Positions 1 to 8,154 of a DNA stretch of 64,000 bases are shown in pieces. How positions within the stretch are numbered: the stretch's first letter is position 1; each line of letters starts with the position of its first letter. The position numbers and the translations under genes were made by a program. The DNA comes from Halosegnis longus (GTDB lineage Archaea > Halobacteriota > Halobacteria > Halobacteriales > Haloarculaceae): contig NZ_QKNW01000001.1 in the NCBI RefSeq assembly GCF_009663395.1, forward strand, positions 2,387,062-2,451,061, read 5' to 3'. The notes beneath the pieces are model-generated. The model did not search any database. It was not told the origin of the DNA and saw only the letters and a list, made by a program, of their open reading frames with translations.

Positions 1-220
1 GGCCCAATACAGGATGGGCGAGATATGCTTCTGCCTCGCGTCGCGAATCGATACCGTATCTGTTCGAGGTGGGGCTGCGTCCGAGTCCAGTTAGCTGCGG
101 AAAGATGAACCACATCCAGTGGCTCTGCTTTCGACCGGCTCGTAGCTCGCGCGTGACTCGACTGATTGTCTCAGCTTGCGCGTCGACGAACCGCTGTAGA
201 TTGTATGGATCTCCCGACAT
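1..220 (-). CDS. DUF1810 family protein (5' part, cut by window edge)
   Basis: Reading the minus strand from the ATG at 220 gives an open frame to the window edge (73 residues) beginning MSGDPYNLQRFVDAQ. It contains RAGRKQSHWMWFIFPQLTGL, then RYGIDSRREAEAYLAHPVLG, the hallmark blocks of DUF1810 (bacterial YPO0396-like/calpastatin-named family, function unknown, normally about 140-150 residues). The rest of the gene lies left of the window. A TATA-like gtttagt lies about 30 bases upstream. It is a housekeeping-type hypothetical and probably marks the left border of the accessory locus. Family assignment is from remembered consensus; the match is nearly continuous, so confidence is high. Confidence 0.85.
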   Translation of the reverse strand, partial: MSGDPYNLQRFVDAQAETISRVTRELRAGRKQSHWMWFIFPQLTGLGRSPTSNRYGIDSRREAEAYLAHPVLG

Positions 221-294
221 TCGCTGCGAGCATCTGCAAGCTGAGTGTGACTAAACGTTCTGGCCGAATGCTAACTGCTATTACATCGCTAGTA

Positions 295-1596
295 TCACAG
301 CTGTGTTCCACAGGAAGGACAGAAGTTCGTCGCAGAGAGCGCCGAGAGATCTTGGCCACACGTCGGACAGAAGGTCGGCGTGGTTTCTGAGAGCTGTCTC
401 GCAACTTCGTACAGTGCACCGTTGGACGTTCCGTAGTACAGTGACTCTCCGCTGAGTACGAACTGGCTGGGTCGCTGGTGGTCAAATCGGCGCGTATCCT
501 GAACGCGTCCCGTTTCCTTCTCAAGGAGTATGAGCCGACCATCGAGTGCCGCATACACGTACTCGGAATCTACGATGACCGACCCATCACATTCCATCGA
601 GTCAGTTTGTGCGTCCCCCTCCGGGACTTCGTGGTTCCATTTGATATTGCCCGAGTCTGGCTCAAGAGCAAAAACCCGCTTGTTCAAATCGTCAGTGGTG
701 AACACCGACGTGCCGTCGTACGCAACTTGGCCCCCAGACTGGCCGTGTTCCCACTCAATCGTTCCCGTCTGCTTGTCGAGTCTGCTCACGCCGTCTCCCA
801 TCGGTGTTCCGTCGGATGAATACTGAGAGAGGTAGACACCGCTGTCGCCAACGGTGACGCTCGATGCCACTTCTCCCCCCTGAACGTGGCCAGCCACGCC
901 CGTCTTCCAGCGCCGTGTGCCGTCGTAGCCGAGGGCGTGGATTTTCCCCTCGACACTCGGCTCCGGGACGTGCGCAACGACGTCCTCTGCGAGAAGATAC
1001 ACGGAGCTATCGTCGGCAGCCGGATGATAGAACTCGCCCGTGGAGCGTCCCGTTTCTTGATGAATCTCCTCTACCGGCGTTGGTTCCAACTGATATCGCC
1101 AGAGTTCGTCACCGTCCGTATCGAGACACACCGCCTCGGCGTCACGTGTCGCGATAATCTCTCCAGATGGGGCCACTACTGGACGCCAGTACCGTGAGCT
1201 TCCGACGGTATCTGTCGTGCTCGGTTCGATGTATGTCGTCGCTGGCTTTCCTGTCGTCGTCGCATAACCGACGAGTCCGGTCCCGCCGACGAGTAGTTCC
1301 TGCCCCCGAAGACACACCCACGGCGAACGGGGATACTGTCCTGCTGTGCCCGGTGCTGCCTGTCTCGTCCAGCGAATCTGCTGGTCTGCTGTGTCAACTG
1401 CGACCAGACAGCCATCTGCGCGGGTGAAGTACGCGATGTCCCCGTTCATGACGAGGCTTTCAACCCGTGGATTGGGCGTCACCCGGTTATCACTGTCAGT
1501 GCTAGGCAGTTCGGCGGGACCCGTAGCTCGACTCATCCCACGTCGACGTGGCCCTCCCGCATCCATCGTCCACCGGCGAGAGCGTTCTTCAACCAT
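295..1596 (-). CDS. PQQ-type beta-propeller protein with C-terminal double zinc ribbon
   Basis: 433 residues. Blades are marked by repeated W-containing turns (IRWTRQ, ELWRYQL, RRWKTG, IEWEHG, IKWNHE) each followed by a V-Y-containing strand, as in PQQ/quinoprotein-type propellers. The C terminus (about 409-433) is a double zinc ribbon: CPTCG...CPSCG. There is no signal peptide, so the propeller is predicted cytoplasmic and is more likely a protein-interaction scaffold than a periplasmic alcohol dehydrogenase. Unlike most of its neighbours it has no clear T-x-V-Y motif. Start uncertain: ATGs at 1596, 1566 and 1536 are all in frame and the first 40 residues look unstructured. It lies divergent from the gene at 1804. 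Confidence 0.85.
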   Translation of the reverse strand: MVEERSRRWTMDAGGPRRRGMSRATGPAELPSTDSDNRVTPNPRVESLVMNGDIAYFTRADGCLVAVDTADQQIRWTRQAAPGTAGQYPRSPWVCLRGQELLVGGTGLVGYATTTGKPATTYIEPSTTDTVGSSRYWRPVVAPSGEIIATRDAEAVCLDTDGDELWRYQLEPTPVEEIHQETGRSTGEFYHPAADDSSVYLLAEDVVAHVPEPSVEGKIHALGYDGTRRWKTGVAGHVQGGEVASSVTVGDSGVYLSQYSSDGTPMGDGVSRLDKQTGTIEWEHGQSGGQVAYDGTSVFTTDDLNKRVFALEPDSGNIKWNHEVPEGDAQTDSMECDGSVIVDSEYVYAALDGRLILLEKETGRVQDTRRFDHQRPSQFVLSGESLYYGTSNGALYEVARQLSETTPTFCPTCGQDLSALSATNFCPSCGTQL

Positions 1597-1770
1597 GACC
1601 GACCGGTCACTGCCGACCTACTCAACAGTTCGGGTGCCCAGTTGAACCGTTCGCCCGATACATGTCTGTTCCAACTGCGGAACGTGGGGAAGCGGGCCAT
1701 AGCTCAGCGTGTATCCCAGTGGTCGCTTGGCTGAAACCCTGCTCTGTGGCGCACGGAAGCCGCTGGAATA

Positions 1771-1780
1771 GTATTATTAT
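1771..1780 (+). promoter_or_regulatory. TATA box for the gene at 1804
   Basis: gtattattat ends 24 bases before the ATG at 1804, the spacing of an archaeal TATA box to a leaderless start. Confidence 0.6.
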
Positions 1781-1803
1781 CACACAACATAGAAGCTCGT
1801 ACA

Positions 1804-2349
1804 ATGCCACGGCTGAGTGCGAACGACCTGCGCAAGCTGGGAGTGTACGATGTAGATGCGCTCGCGGGCGAGATCGATGCACTACGATGGTATCTAACGT
1901 CTGGCAGTACAGCAGAACAGAACGATGTGAGCGAAGCGATGCGAAAGCTTGCGTACGCATACCCCGACAGAGCCAACGAACTCCGGTCCGAGCTCAACCA
2001 ACTACAGCGTAATGCGGGGAACAGACGCATCCGCGTGAACCTTCGGAAGGCAAAGTCATTCATCGACGAGCGTTCGACCGGGGTGAAGGACTCAATTCCC
2101 GATACCCACTCGAACGATGGATCACCATCGGGTGGGACAAATGTCCACACTCCGTCGTCGAACAACGATACCGAGGTGTACACCGACGATGCGGCCGGCG
2201 ATACAGCGGTCTATACCGATACCAGTTCGAACACCGCAAGCGGAAGCGCAGGCTTCGACACGAACTTTTGTCCGGAGTGTGGCACCGACCTTTCGTCGCT
2301 CGACGGGGGCTCATACTGTCCGGAATGTGGGAACGAACTCCCCACCTGA
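1804..2349 (+). CDS. Tagged zinc-ribbon protein with helical N-terminal domain
   Basis: 181 residues. Residues 1-95 are a predicted helical domain that I do not recognise. Then comes an acidic, Ser/Thr-rich linker with two copies of the locus-wide motif (DTEVYTDD and DTAVYTDT), then a C-terminal double zinc ribbon (CPECG...CPECG). The linker motifs match the phosphothreonine type bound by FHA domains, so this protein is a predicted substrate of the kinases in the locus (inference). The TATA box at 1771-1780 supports a leaderless start. It is convergent with the pseudokinase gene at 2417. Confidence 0.85.
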   Translation: MPRLSANDLRKLGVYDVDALAGEIDALRWYLTSGSTAEQNDVSEAMRKLAYAYPDRANELRSELNQLQRNAGNRRIRVNLRKAKSFIDERSTGVKDSIPDTHSNDGSPSGGTNVHTPSSNNDTEVYTDDAAGDTAVYTDTSSNTASGSAGFDTNFCPECGTDLSSLDGGSYCPECGNELPT

Positions 2350-2416
2350 GCAGCCCACTCAGGGCGTGGCATCCTGCTAAAAACAGACGGGCGCTATCGA
2401 CCACCCTTTCGGACAG

Positions 2417-3679
2417 TCACTCCCACTGTGCGCGGATTCGCCGATGGAACACGATCGCCGAGTCAAACCGATCAGCGACCGGCTCTCGTGTCGCACGTTC
2501 AAGCACGGACCCGATGGCTGACTCCCGGCCGTAGTCGACGGGACTCAGTCCCTGTTCTGGTCGGTCCTGTGGCAGAGTGCCTACCCGAAGGAAAATCCCC
2601 ACCAGCCCGAGCTGATACACGTCGGACGCTGCACCAATCGGCTCGTCCATCTCCTCGCGTTTCTCACCGACTTCCGGCGGCGTATACGGCGTCTGTGGGT
2701 GAAGAATCGGTCCCGATCCGGCCAGATCAATTGCGATATCGAAGTCGACGAGTGACACTGTCCCGTCGGGCTGGAGAATGATGTCTTCGGGGAGGAGATT
2801 CTGCACGATGATATCGTTCGCGTGGCATGTTGCGACGATATCGGTGAGCTCTTCGAGAATGTACACAACCTCGTCGTCGGCAAGTCCCCCCTCCGTCTCG
2901 ACGAGTTCCTCCAGCGTCATTCCCTCGATGACCTCCTTGACGAGGATGGCTCCGTTCTCGCGCTCGTACTCAGCGATGACCGCTGGCAACGTCTCTGCTA
3001 GCTCGGTCTCCTGTAACTTCCGCAGGATTGCGGCTTCGTTTCTGACAAGGTCGGCCCCGTCCCCGGTAGCGAGCTTCAGAATGACGGCGTGACTCGTTTC
3101 CGTATCAGTAGCCCTCCAGACGCTCGTCTCTGACTTCCCGCCCAGGGCTTGTTCCAGCCGATAGCGGTCTTCGATAACTGTCCCTGGTTCCAACGTCGAC
3201 GGGTCGAGATTCATTGTTGCTGGCGAGTCGGTCGTCGTCTCTGCTGTCTGTTCGGCGGCCGATGCTGATTCCTCATCACTATCACCGGAATCGTCTGCGG
3301 AACTCGACAAGCTGGCGCTGGCAGTCTCTCGGAGCTCGTCTAACGCATCGTCGTCGGTCTCGGCTCGTCGATAAAACACCTGAAACCCGCTGGGAGTCCC
3401 CGGTGCCGGAACCAATCGTCTGGAGAGATACCCGTCGTTCACCAGCTCATCGAGGACGAGTCGTACCGCTTGCGTCGTGAGCTCGAGCTCGTCGACATCG
3501 AACCGCTCGGCGACGCGCGTTTCGGTCGCTGTCCGTTGTCCGTCGGCTGGGAGCCCGGTGAGCACATCACTCGGGGTGGACGGTTCCGTGACCTGCTCGT
3601 ACACCAGTGGCGCAACAATTTCAGCTAGCTCGGCCACGTCTCGTCCCGTCTCAGTGAAGATATCGTCTGAGATTGGCAT
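2417..3679 (-). CDS. Winged-helix / Ser-Thr pseudokinase fusion
   Basis: 420 residues. Residues 15-105 form a winged-helix-like domain (TTQAVRLVLDELVNDGYLSR, then a wing with FQVFYRR); 106-158 are an acidic linker; 165-420 are a eukaryotic-type protein kinase fold. The ATP-site lysine (ILK, about K202) and the DFG-equivalent aspartate (VDFD, about 312) are present. The catalytic loop, however, reads VQNLLPED where active kinases have HRDLKPEN, so the catalytic Asp is Asn, the Lys is Leu and the Asn is Asp. It is predicted catalytically dead or very weak: a DNA-binding, ATP-sensing or scaffold pseudokinase. Its winged helix resembles the stand-alone one at 4487. A TATA-like box (gctaatag, 3703-3710) lies 24 bases before the ATG. 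Confidence 0.85.
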   Translation of the reverse strand: MPISDDIFTETGRDVAELAEIVAPLVYEQVTEPSTPSDVLTGLPADGQRTATETRVAERFDVDELELTTQAVRLVLDELVNDGYLSRRLVPAPGTPSGFQVFYRRAETDDDALDELRETASASLSSSADDSGDSDEESASAAEQTAETTTDSPATMNLDPSTLEPGTVIEDRYRLEQALGGKSETSVWRATDTETSHAVILKLATGDGADLVRNEAAILRKLQETELAETLPAVIAEYERENGAILVKEVIEGMTLEELVETEGGLADDEVVYILEELTDIVATCHANDIIVQNLLPEDIILQPDGTVSLVDFDIAIDLAGSGPILHPQTPYTPPEVGEKREEMDEPIGAASDVYQLGLVGIFLRVGTLPQDRPEQGLSPVDYGRESAIGSVLERATREPVADRFDSAIVFHRRIRAQWE

Positions 3680-3702
3680 CTACACTGGCCATTCCATGGT
3701 AT

Positions 3703-3710
3703 GCTAATAG
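3703..3710 (-). promoter_or_regulatory. TATA box for pseudokinase gene
   Basis: ctattagc on the minus strand, 24-31 bases upstream of the ATG at 3679, in the short gap behind the cold-shock gene. It shows that the gene has its own leaderless promoter. Confidence 0.5.
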
Positions 3711-3736
3711 TTGTGTTGCCGACTCACAGATGCGGC

Positions 3737-4441
3737 CTACAGTTCGGTGCCACAGTCCGGACAGAACGCTCCATCCGGGTACGCGGAGAGGTCGGTGCCA
3801 CAGTAGGGACAAAACCGCGGCGACGCGTCCGTGCTGTCGTCGGTAGTACCGGTCGGCTCCTCCGTAGCCGTAGCTCCACCGGGGTCGTAGACAGACGTCT
3901 CGTCGTTCGTGCCTCCGGCGTCGTAGACTTGGGTGTCCCCTGTCTGGTCGGCTGAAGCAGTCGACGTTGTAGCTGTCTCCGATGGCGGAGCGGACGAGGC
4001 TGCTGAATGTCCACGCCGAACGTTCAGCGTTCGGGGTCCCTTTTCCGCGAACTCGACCTCAAACGTAACATCGGTTCCTTCGGTTAGATCTGGCCCGTCG
4101 AGATCTTCCATGTGGAAGAAGACGTCCTCATCGATTGCTGGTGCTTCGATGAATCCATACCCGCCAGTGTCGTTGAAAAAGTCGACTGTCCCTTCGTACT
4201 CGGTGGCGTTCCCGCTGGTGGCCCCGCCGGACGCTGTCGACTGCGCCCGGGAGAGGTCCTCTGCACGCGGCCCCTTGTCCGCCTGCACGATTCGAAACTC
4301 GACGGGGGTCCCTTCCGGAAGCTCTGTCAGCGAGGTGTCCTCGATGTGGAAAAATACCTCCTCGTCGGTCGCGTCCGTCTCGATGAACCCGTAGCCCCCG
4401 GTATCGTTCCAGAAGTCAACGGTGCCTTCGTGTCTGGTCAT
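3737..4441 (-). CDS. Tandem cold-shock-domain protein with phospho-tag motifs and zinc ribbon
   Basis: 234 residues from the ATG at 4441; a GTG five codons upstream (4456) is possible, but the TATA-like gatttagg at 4465-4473 is spaced for 4441. Two cold-shock OB folds (about 4-62 and 82-143) each carry the GYGFI and VFFH nucleic-acid-binding blocks. The linker carries two motifs, GDTQVYDAG and DETSVYDPG, and the C terminus (about 210-234) is a double zinc ribbon. CspA-type proteins bind single-stranded RNA or DNA, so this is a plausible RNA-level output of the phospho-tag network. Haloarchaeal Csps normally have one domain of about 65 residues; two domains plus tag plus zinc ribbon is unusual. 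Confidence 0.9.
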   Translation of the reverse strand: MTRHEGTVDFWNDTGGYGFIETDATDEEVFFHIEDTSLTELPEGTPVEFRIVQADKGPRAEDLSRAQSTASGGATSGNATEYEGTVDFFNDTGGYGFIEAPAIDEDVFFHMEDLDGPDLTEGTDVTFEVEFAEKGPRTLNVRRGHSAASSAPPSETATTSTASADQTGDTQVYDAGGTNDETSVYDPGGATATEEPTGTTDDSTDASPRFCPYCGTDLSAYPDGAFCPDCGTEL

Positions 4442-4464
4442 GTGGTCGCATGACACAGCAACTA

Positions 4465-4473
4465 CCTAAATCG
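4465..4473 (-). promoter_or_regulatory. TATA box for cold-shock gene
   Basis: cgatttagg on the minus strand lies 24-32 bases before the ATG at 4441. Confidence 0.5.
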
Positions 4474-4486
4474 TTCCGCCGATCGC

Positions 4487-4831
4487 TCACTCTGTTTTCG
4501 CCGCGCGGTAGTAGACACGCTCGTTCCCATTTTGCACGACGACCGCCGTTTGGACGTGGCCCTCGGCGACGAGCTGATTGAGGAAGTACTTGATCACGCG
4601 TTTTCGACCTGCGCCAGTCACCGCAGCTTTCACTGTTTCGACGACTCCGCTGCCACGTTCAGTGCTTCCCACCGGGAGGTCAACGTTGTCCGCAATCTCA
4701 ATCAGCGTGAACGCCTGCTCGGCGTGGTCGGTCAAAAACGAGTGAATCGCCCCCGACGGTGCTGGGTTCGACTGTGGCGACGCCTGGACGACATCGTTTC
4801 CCTCCTCCCACTCTGCGGCCGAAATCGGCAT
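4487..4831 (-). CDS. Winged-helix DNA-binding protein
   Basis: 114 residues. The segment VIKYFLNQLVAEGHVQTAVV followed by ERVYYRA is a helix-turn-helix plus wing, preceded by the helical stretch HAEQAFTLIEIADNVDL. It resembles the N-terminal domain of the pseudokinase at 2417, including the MPIS- start, so the two are probably paralogues of one module. There is no zinc ribbon and no tag motif. It is a likely transcription regulator of the locus (inference). The TATA box at 4855-4863 is spaced for a leaderless start. Confidence 0.75.
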   Translation of the reverse strand: MPISAAEWEEGNDVVQASPQSNPAPSGAIHSFLTDHAEQAFTLIEIADNVDLPVGSTERGSGVVETVKAAVTGAGRKRVIKYFLNQLVAEGHVQTAVVVQNGNERVYYRAAKTE

Positions 4832-4854
4832 ATGTAGCCATGATTCTGCACCGA

Positions 4855-4863
4855 CATATAATG
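4855..4863 (-). promoter_or_regulatory. TATA box for winged-helix gene
   Basis: cattatatg on the minus strand, 24-32 bases upstream of the ATG at 4831. Confidence 0.65.
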
Positions 4864-4879
4864 TGGGCTACCTGGCTGC

Positions 4880-6151
4880 TCACAGGCGAGTGAGGTCCGT
4901 GCCACATCCCGGACAGAATTTGGGGCCGTCGAGGCCGGTGACATCCGTGCCGCAGTGTGGACAGTGCGTGATATCAGGCGAGACGGCGGTGTCCACCGCC
5001 GTGAGATGCTCGCCACACGTCGGGCAGTACTCCCACGCCGGAGGCGCAGACGGGGTATTGACGGTCTCGCCCGAATCATAGATCTGCGTGTCACCGGTCG
5101 ATTCAGTCGTCGTCGGGGCTGTCTTTGCGGTCGTCGACATCTGGAGGGCGAACACGTCGCCGTTGCTGGTGCCGTAAATCAATCCAGACTCCATCACTGC
5201 CGGTGCGCGGGTGAGTTTACCACCGGCGTCTCTGGTCCACTGTTCGCTCCCGGTCTTCGCATCGAGACAGGCGAGCTTTCCGCCCTGGTCTCCGACAATC
5301 ACTGCCTCGTCAGTTGCAACTGGTGGACAGCGAATAATGCCAAATCCTTCGCTCTTCCAGTTGAGACTGCCATCTGCTGTATCGAGACCGTACACGGAGC
5401 CGTGGTCGGTCCCCACGACGACCTGCCCGTTAACGACTGCCGGTGCAGTTTGCACGTAGCCACCGACTGTATAGTCCCATTGCTTGACTCCAGAATCGGC
5501 TGCGACGGCGTAGACACGACCGTTGTTCGTACCGGCGTAGACGACTCCGTCAACAACTGTCGGCGGTCCCTCGAAGTTGTCAGCGGCTTCGATACACCAC
5601 AGCTCGGCGCCAGACTCGAGGTCGAGAGCTCGAAGACAATCATCTCGTCCACCGACAAAGGCCGTCCCAGCCGCAACCGCTGGTGCAGTTTGAACCCACT
5701 CATCGGTGTCGAATCGCCAGCGAGTCGCGCCACTCTCTCGATCAAGCGCACAGACGCCGTTGTCCCTGGTCGCGACGATGACAAAATCCTCCGTCACTGC
5801 TGCCGGCACCGTCGAGAGTCCCTCCAGCGGTTGAGTCCAGAGGAGGTCACCGGTAGCGGTTACTGCCCGGAGTTCGTCGTTGGCTGTTGCGAAGACTGCC
5901 CCCGCATCATCTGCAGTTGGTGGTCCTAGCAATCGCTCTTCAGTTGTTGTCGCGGCCATCACAGACCCATCGGCCGTCAGCATTCGCACTGTTTTGCCGG
6001 CGGCGACGTAGAGCGTGTCCGCGGTAGCGCTTACGCCGACAATCGAGTGATCGAACGACTGGCGCCACGCGAGCGTCGGTTCGGTCGTCGGAATCCCAGC
6101 TAGCTGCCACTCGCCATGGTGTACGGGGTTGTACTGCCATTCGACGCCCAT
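4880..6151 (-). CDS. PQQ-type beta-propeller, tag motif, three zinc ribbons
   Basis: 423 residues. About seven propeller blades with repeats such as GATRWRFDTDEWVQTAPAV and VKQWDYTVGGYVQTAPAVV, about 40 residues apart. The linker carries GDTQIYDSG. The C terminus has three CxxC pairs-of-pairs (YCPTCG, HCPHCG, FCPGCG), one ribbon more than its relatives. No signal peptide, so predicted cytoplasmic. PQQ-named repeats here almost certainly form a structural propeller, not a quinoprotein enzyme, since no oxidoreductase signature is present. Head-to-head with the propeller gene at 6282. Confidence 0.9.
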   Translation of the reverse strand: MGVEWQYNPVHHGEWQLAGIPTTEPTLAWRQSFDHSIVGVSATADTLYVAAGKTVRMLTADGSVMAATTTEERLLGPPTADDAGAVFATANDELRAVTATGDLLWTQPLEGLSTVPAAVTEDFVIVATRDNGVCALDRESGATRWRFDTDEWVQTAPAVAAGTAFVGGRDDCLRALDLESGAELWCIEAADNFEGPPTVVDGVVYAGTNNGRVYAVAADSGVKQWDYTVGGYVQTAPAVVNGQVVVGTDHGSVYGLDTADGSLNWKSEGFGIIRCPPVATDEAVIVGDQGGKLACLDAKTGSEQWTRDAGGKLTRAPAVMESGLIYGTSNGDVFALQMSTTAKTAPTTTESTGDTQIYDSGETVNTPSAPPAWEYCPTCGEHLTAVDTAVSPDITHCPHCGTDVTGLDGPKFCPGCGTDLTRL

Positions 6152-6250
6152 GTGTGGGCCACTGCCTGCGCTGGCAAAGAGCTACTGCTACATCCGAGGG
6201 AGAAGCGCGTGGCCGACCGCGCAATGAGAGCCACACCGGCTCTGCAGAAT

Positions 6251-6259
6251 GCATTTACT
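6251..6259 (+). promoter_or_regulatory. TATA box for propeller gene at 6282
   Basis: gcatttact lies 23-31 bases before the ATG at 6282. It fixes that ATG as the start over an in-frame ATG at 6249, which would lie upstream of the predicted transcript. Confidence 0.55.
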
Positions 6260-6281
6260 TCTCCTCTGTGACGACCACCGT

Positions 6282-7493
6282 ATGGGCGAAGACAGTGTCA
6301 ATCCGACGCACCGAGGAATGGCAGTTGGAAGCCCGGGTAGCACTGTCGAAGTCGCGTGGGAGCGGCAGTTCGAGGGCGAGTTCGCTACCTTGGCAACAGA
6401 CGGCGAGACGCTCTACGTCACCGATGGTACGCGGTTGTCTGCGCTCTCTCCGCACGGGGAGACGAAGTGGGAAAGTGACCTTCCGGCCGGCCCTACATAT
6501 GTTCCTGCTATCGCTGGTGACCTCCTGTACACAACCGGCGACGACGGGGCATTATACGCGATTGCGCTCACGACAGGCGCTGTTCAGTGGCGGTTTTCTC
6601 CCCGCAAGCACCTCTATGGCGGCCCGGCCGTCGGTGACGGCTACGTTTTCGTTACCGATAACCACGGAACAATCCACGCAATTGACCAGAAGGCTGGTGA
6701 GCGCGTCTGGAAGTGGACGTTCCAAGACTCGACCACGGGACCAGTAACACCGGCAGCTGCACAGCAGACGGTGTACTGTACTGGTAAAATGGGGCCCCTC
6801 GCTGCGCTCGATACGAGCGACGGGTCGCTTCGATGGCAGCTGTCGACCGAAGGAGCGCCACGCTCAGTCACTGTCTTGGACGATGTGATTGTCTACCCGA
6901 CAGATTCTACTGTTATCGCGGCCGCAAGTCCTGCTGGCACCAAACAGTGGCGAACAGACCTCGGGAGCCATCTCGCAAGCCACGGCGCGCCGGCAGTCGT
7001 CGGTGATACGGTGTATGCAACGACGACGAACATGGCCCCCGATATCGAGGCAACGACGAATCGAGGGACTGTACACGCACTCGACCTCGCGACTGGTGGT
7101 GAGACCTGGAGCTTCGAAGCCCCCGGGCTTGTTGAGACACTCCCTGTCGTTGTCGGCGACACTGTTCTCGTTGGCTGCCACGACGGAACGCTGTACGCCC
7201 TCGACCGAGCGACCGGTACTATCAACTGGAGCCAGCAACTCGGCGGCCAGGTCACTGTCACCCCAGTAGTGGCTGGCGAGACCATCTACGTCGGTGCTGC
7301 AAGCGGTGAGCAGATCACGATATTTGCACTCCGCGACCCATCAACTGGGAGCGTCGCTCAGACCAACAGCTCAGGAACGAACGTATACGAGCGAGACAGT
7401 GACTCCACGCAGGTGTATTGTGTCGAGTGTGGGACTGCTCTGACAGCCCAGCCCACCCCCGACTTCTGTCCCCACTGCGGTGCAAAACAGTGA
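6282..7493 (+). CDS. PQQ-type beta-propeller with tag motifs and double zinc ribbon
   Basis: 403 residues from the ATG at 6282, chosen from the TATA box at 6251-6259. At least seven blades (VEVAWERQF, TKWESDL, VQWRFSP, RVWKWTF, LRWQLST, KQWRTDL, ETWSFEA, INWSQQL). Before the zinc ribbon come GTNVYERD and STQVYCVECG, the second motif running directly into the first zinc-binding cysteine. The C terminus is VECG...CPHCGAKQ. It is divergent from the propeller at 4880 and the two are probably duplicates. Cytoplasmic by lack of a signal peptide; function inferred as scaffold. Confidence 0.9.
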   Translation: MGEDSVNPTHRGMAVGSPGSTVEVAWERQFEGEFATLATDGETLYVTDGTRLSALSPHGETKWESDLPAGPTYVPAIAGDLLYTTGDDGALYAIALTTGAVQWRFSPRKHLYGGPAVGDGYVFVTDNHGTIHAIDQKAGERVWKWTFQDSTTGPVTPAAAQQTVYCTGKMGPLAALDTSDGSLRWQLSTEGAPRSVTVLDDVIVYPTDSTVIAAASPAGTKQWRTDLGSHLASHGAPAVVGDTVYATTTNMAPDIEATTNRGTVHALDLATGGETWSFEAPGLVETLPVVVGDTVLVGCHDGTLYALDRATGTINWSQQLGGQVTVTPVVAGETIYVGAASGEQITIFALRDPSTGSVAQTNSSGTNVYERDSDSTQVYCVECGTALTAQPTPDFCPHCGAKQ

Positions 7494-7527
7494 CTGTGTT
7501 TGCGAATCTCCGGAGGTGTCTCGACCA

Positions 7528-8064
7528 ATGATACCAGTTCAAACAGCCTCACCCCAGGAAGTCGATATTGATCTCCCTCGCCCGCACCGAAAACGAATTC
7601 AAGAGACAGCCACGCCGGGAGACGAGGTCGTGTTGTCGCTCGGGACAGCGACGGCGACGCTACTCGGGAATCAGGGTAAAATACGGGAGAACCGGGAGCT
7701 TGACACGGAGATTCCACTCCGGGTGATTGAGACAGGCGAGAGTATCAAACTCGGCTCTCTTCCGAGGCGGATTGATGACGACATCAGAGGCGGACACAAA
7801 GGCATCGGTGAAGTCGAGCGGGTCTCCGCAGAGGTAGTCGATATCCACGCCGGTGAAACCGGTGGTACGGAACCCGTCACTGGTGTGAGAGACGCCGAGG
7901 CTGACCCACCCCGTAGCGACTCACCCGACGTTCCACCAGCGGAGCATCGGTCGGCCGCTGCAATCCAGTTTTGTCCCCAGTGTGGCGTCGATCTGCGATC
8001 ACACAGCGACCCCGTATACTGTCCTGAATGTGGCACAGAGCTTCCCACTCAGGAGAGCGAGTAG
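7528..8064 (+). CDS. Zinc-ribbon protein of unknown function
   Basis: 178 residues from the ATG at 7528; an in-frame ATG at 7480 would overlap the end of the previous gene. Residues 1-100 contain beta-rich text (PGDEVVLSLGTATATLLGNQ, then IPLRVIETGESIKLGSLPRR) that may be a small barrel, followed by an acidic linker and a C-terminal double zinc ribbon (CPQCG...CPECG). No T-x-V-Y motif. It directly follows the propeller gene and may be co-transcribed with it. I do not recognise the N-terminal fold. Confidence 0.8.
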   Translation: MIPVQTASPQEVDIDLPRPHRKRIQETATPGDEVVLSLGTATATLLGNQGKIRENRELDTEIPLRVIETGESIKLGSLPRRIDDDIRGGHKGIGEVERVSAEVVDIHAGETGGTEPVTGVRDAEADPPRSDSPDVPPAEHRSAAAIQFCPQCGVDLRSHSDPVYCPECGTELPTQESE

Positions 8065-8122
8065 ACAGGTCACAGCGCCCCTGTTGCGGCTCAGAAGAGA
8101 CTCCACGCATTTGCAGGTAAAT

Positions 8123-8132
8123 TTCATATAGG
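8123..8132 (+). promoter_or_regulatory. TATA box for membrane gene at 8155
   Basis: ttcatatagg is placed 23-32 bases before the ATG at 8155. Confidence 0.6.
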
Positions 8133-8154
8133 ATGAACGACCAGAGCAACAATC

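Noticed and set aside
1694..1707. gggccatagctcag resembles the 5' end of a haloarchaeal tRNA
   Set aside because: No D-loop, anticodon arm or acceptor 3' half follows; too short to separate from chance.
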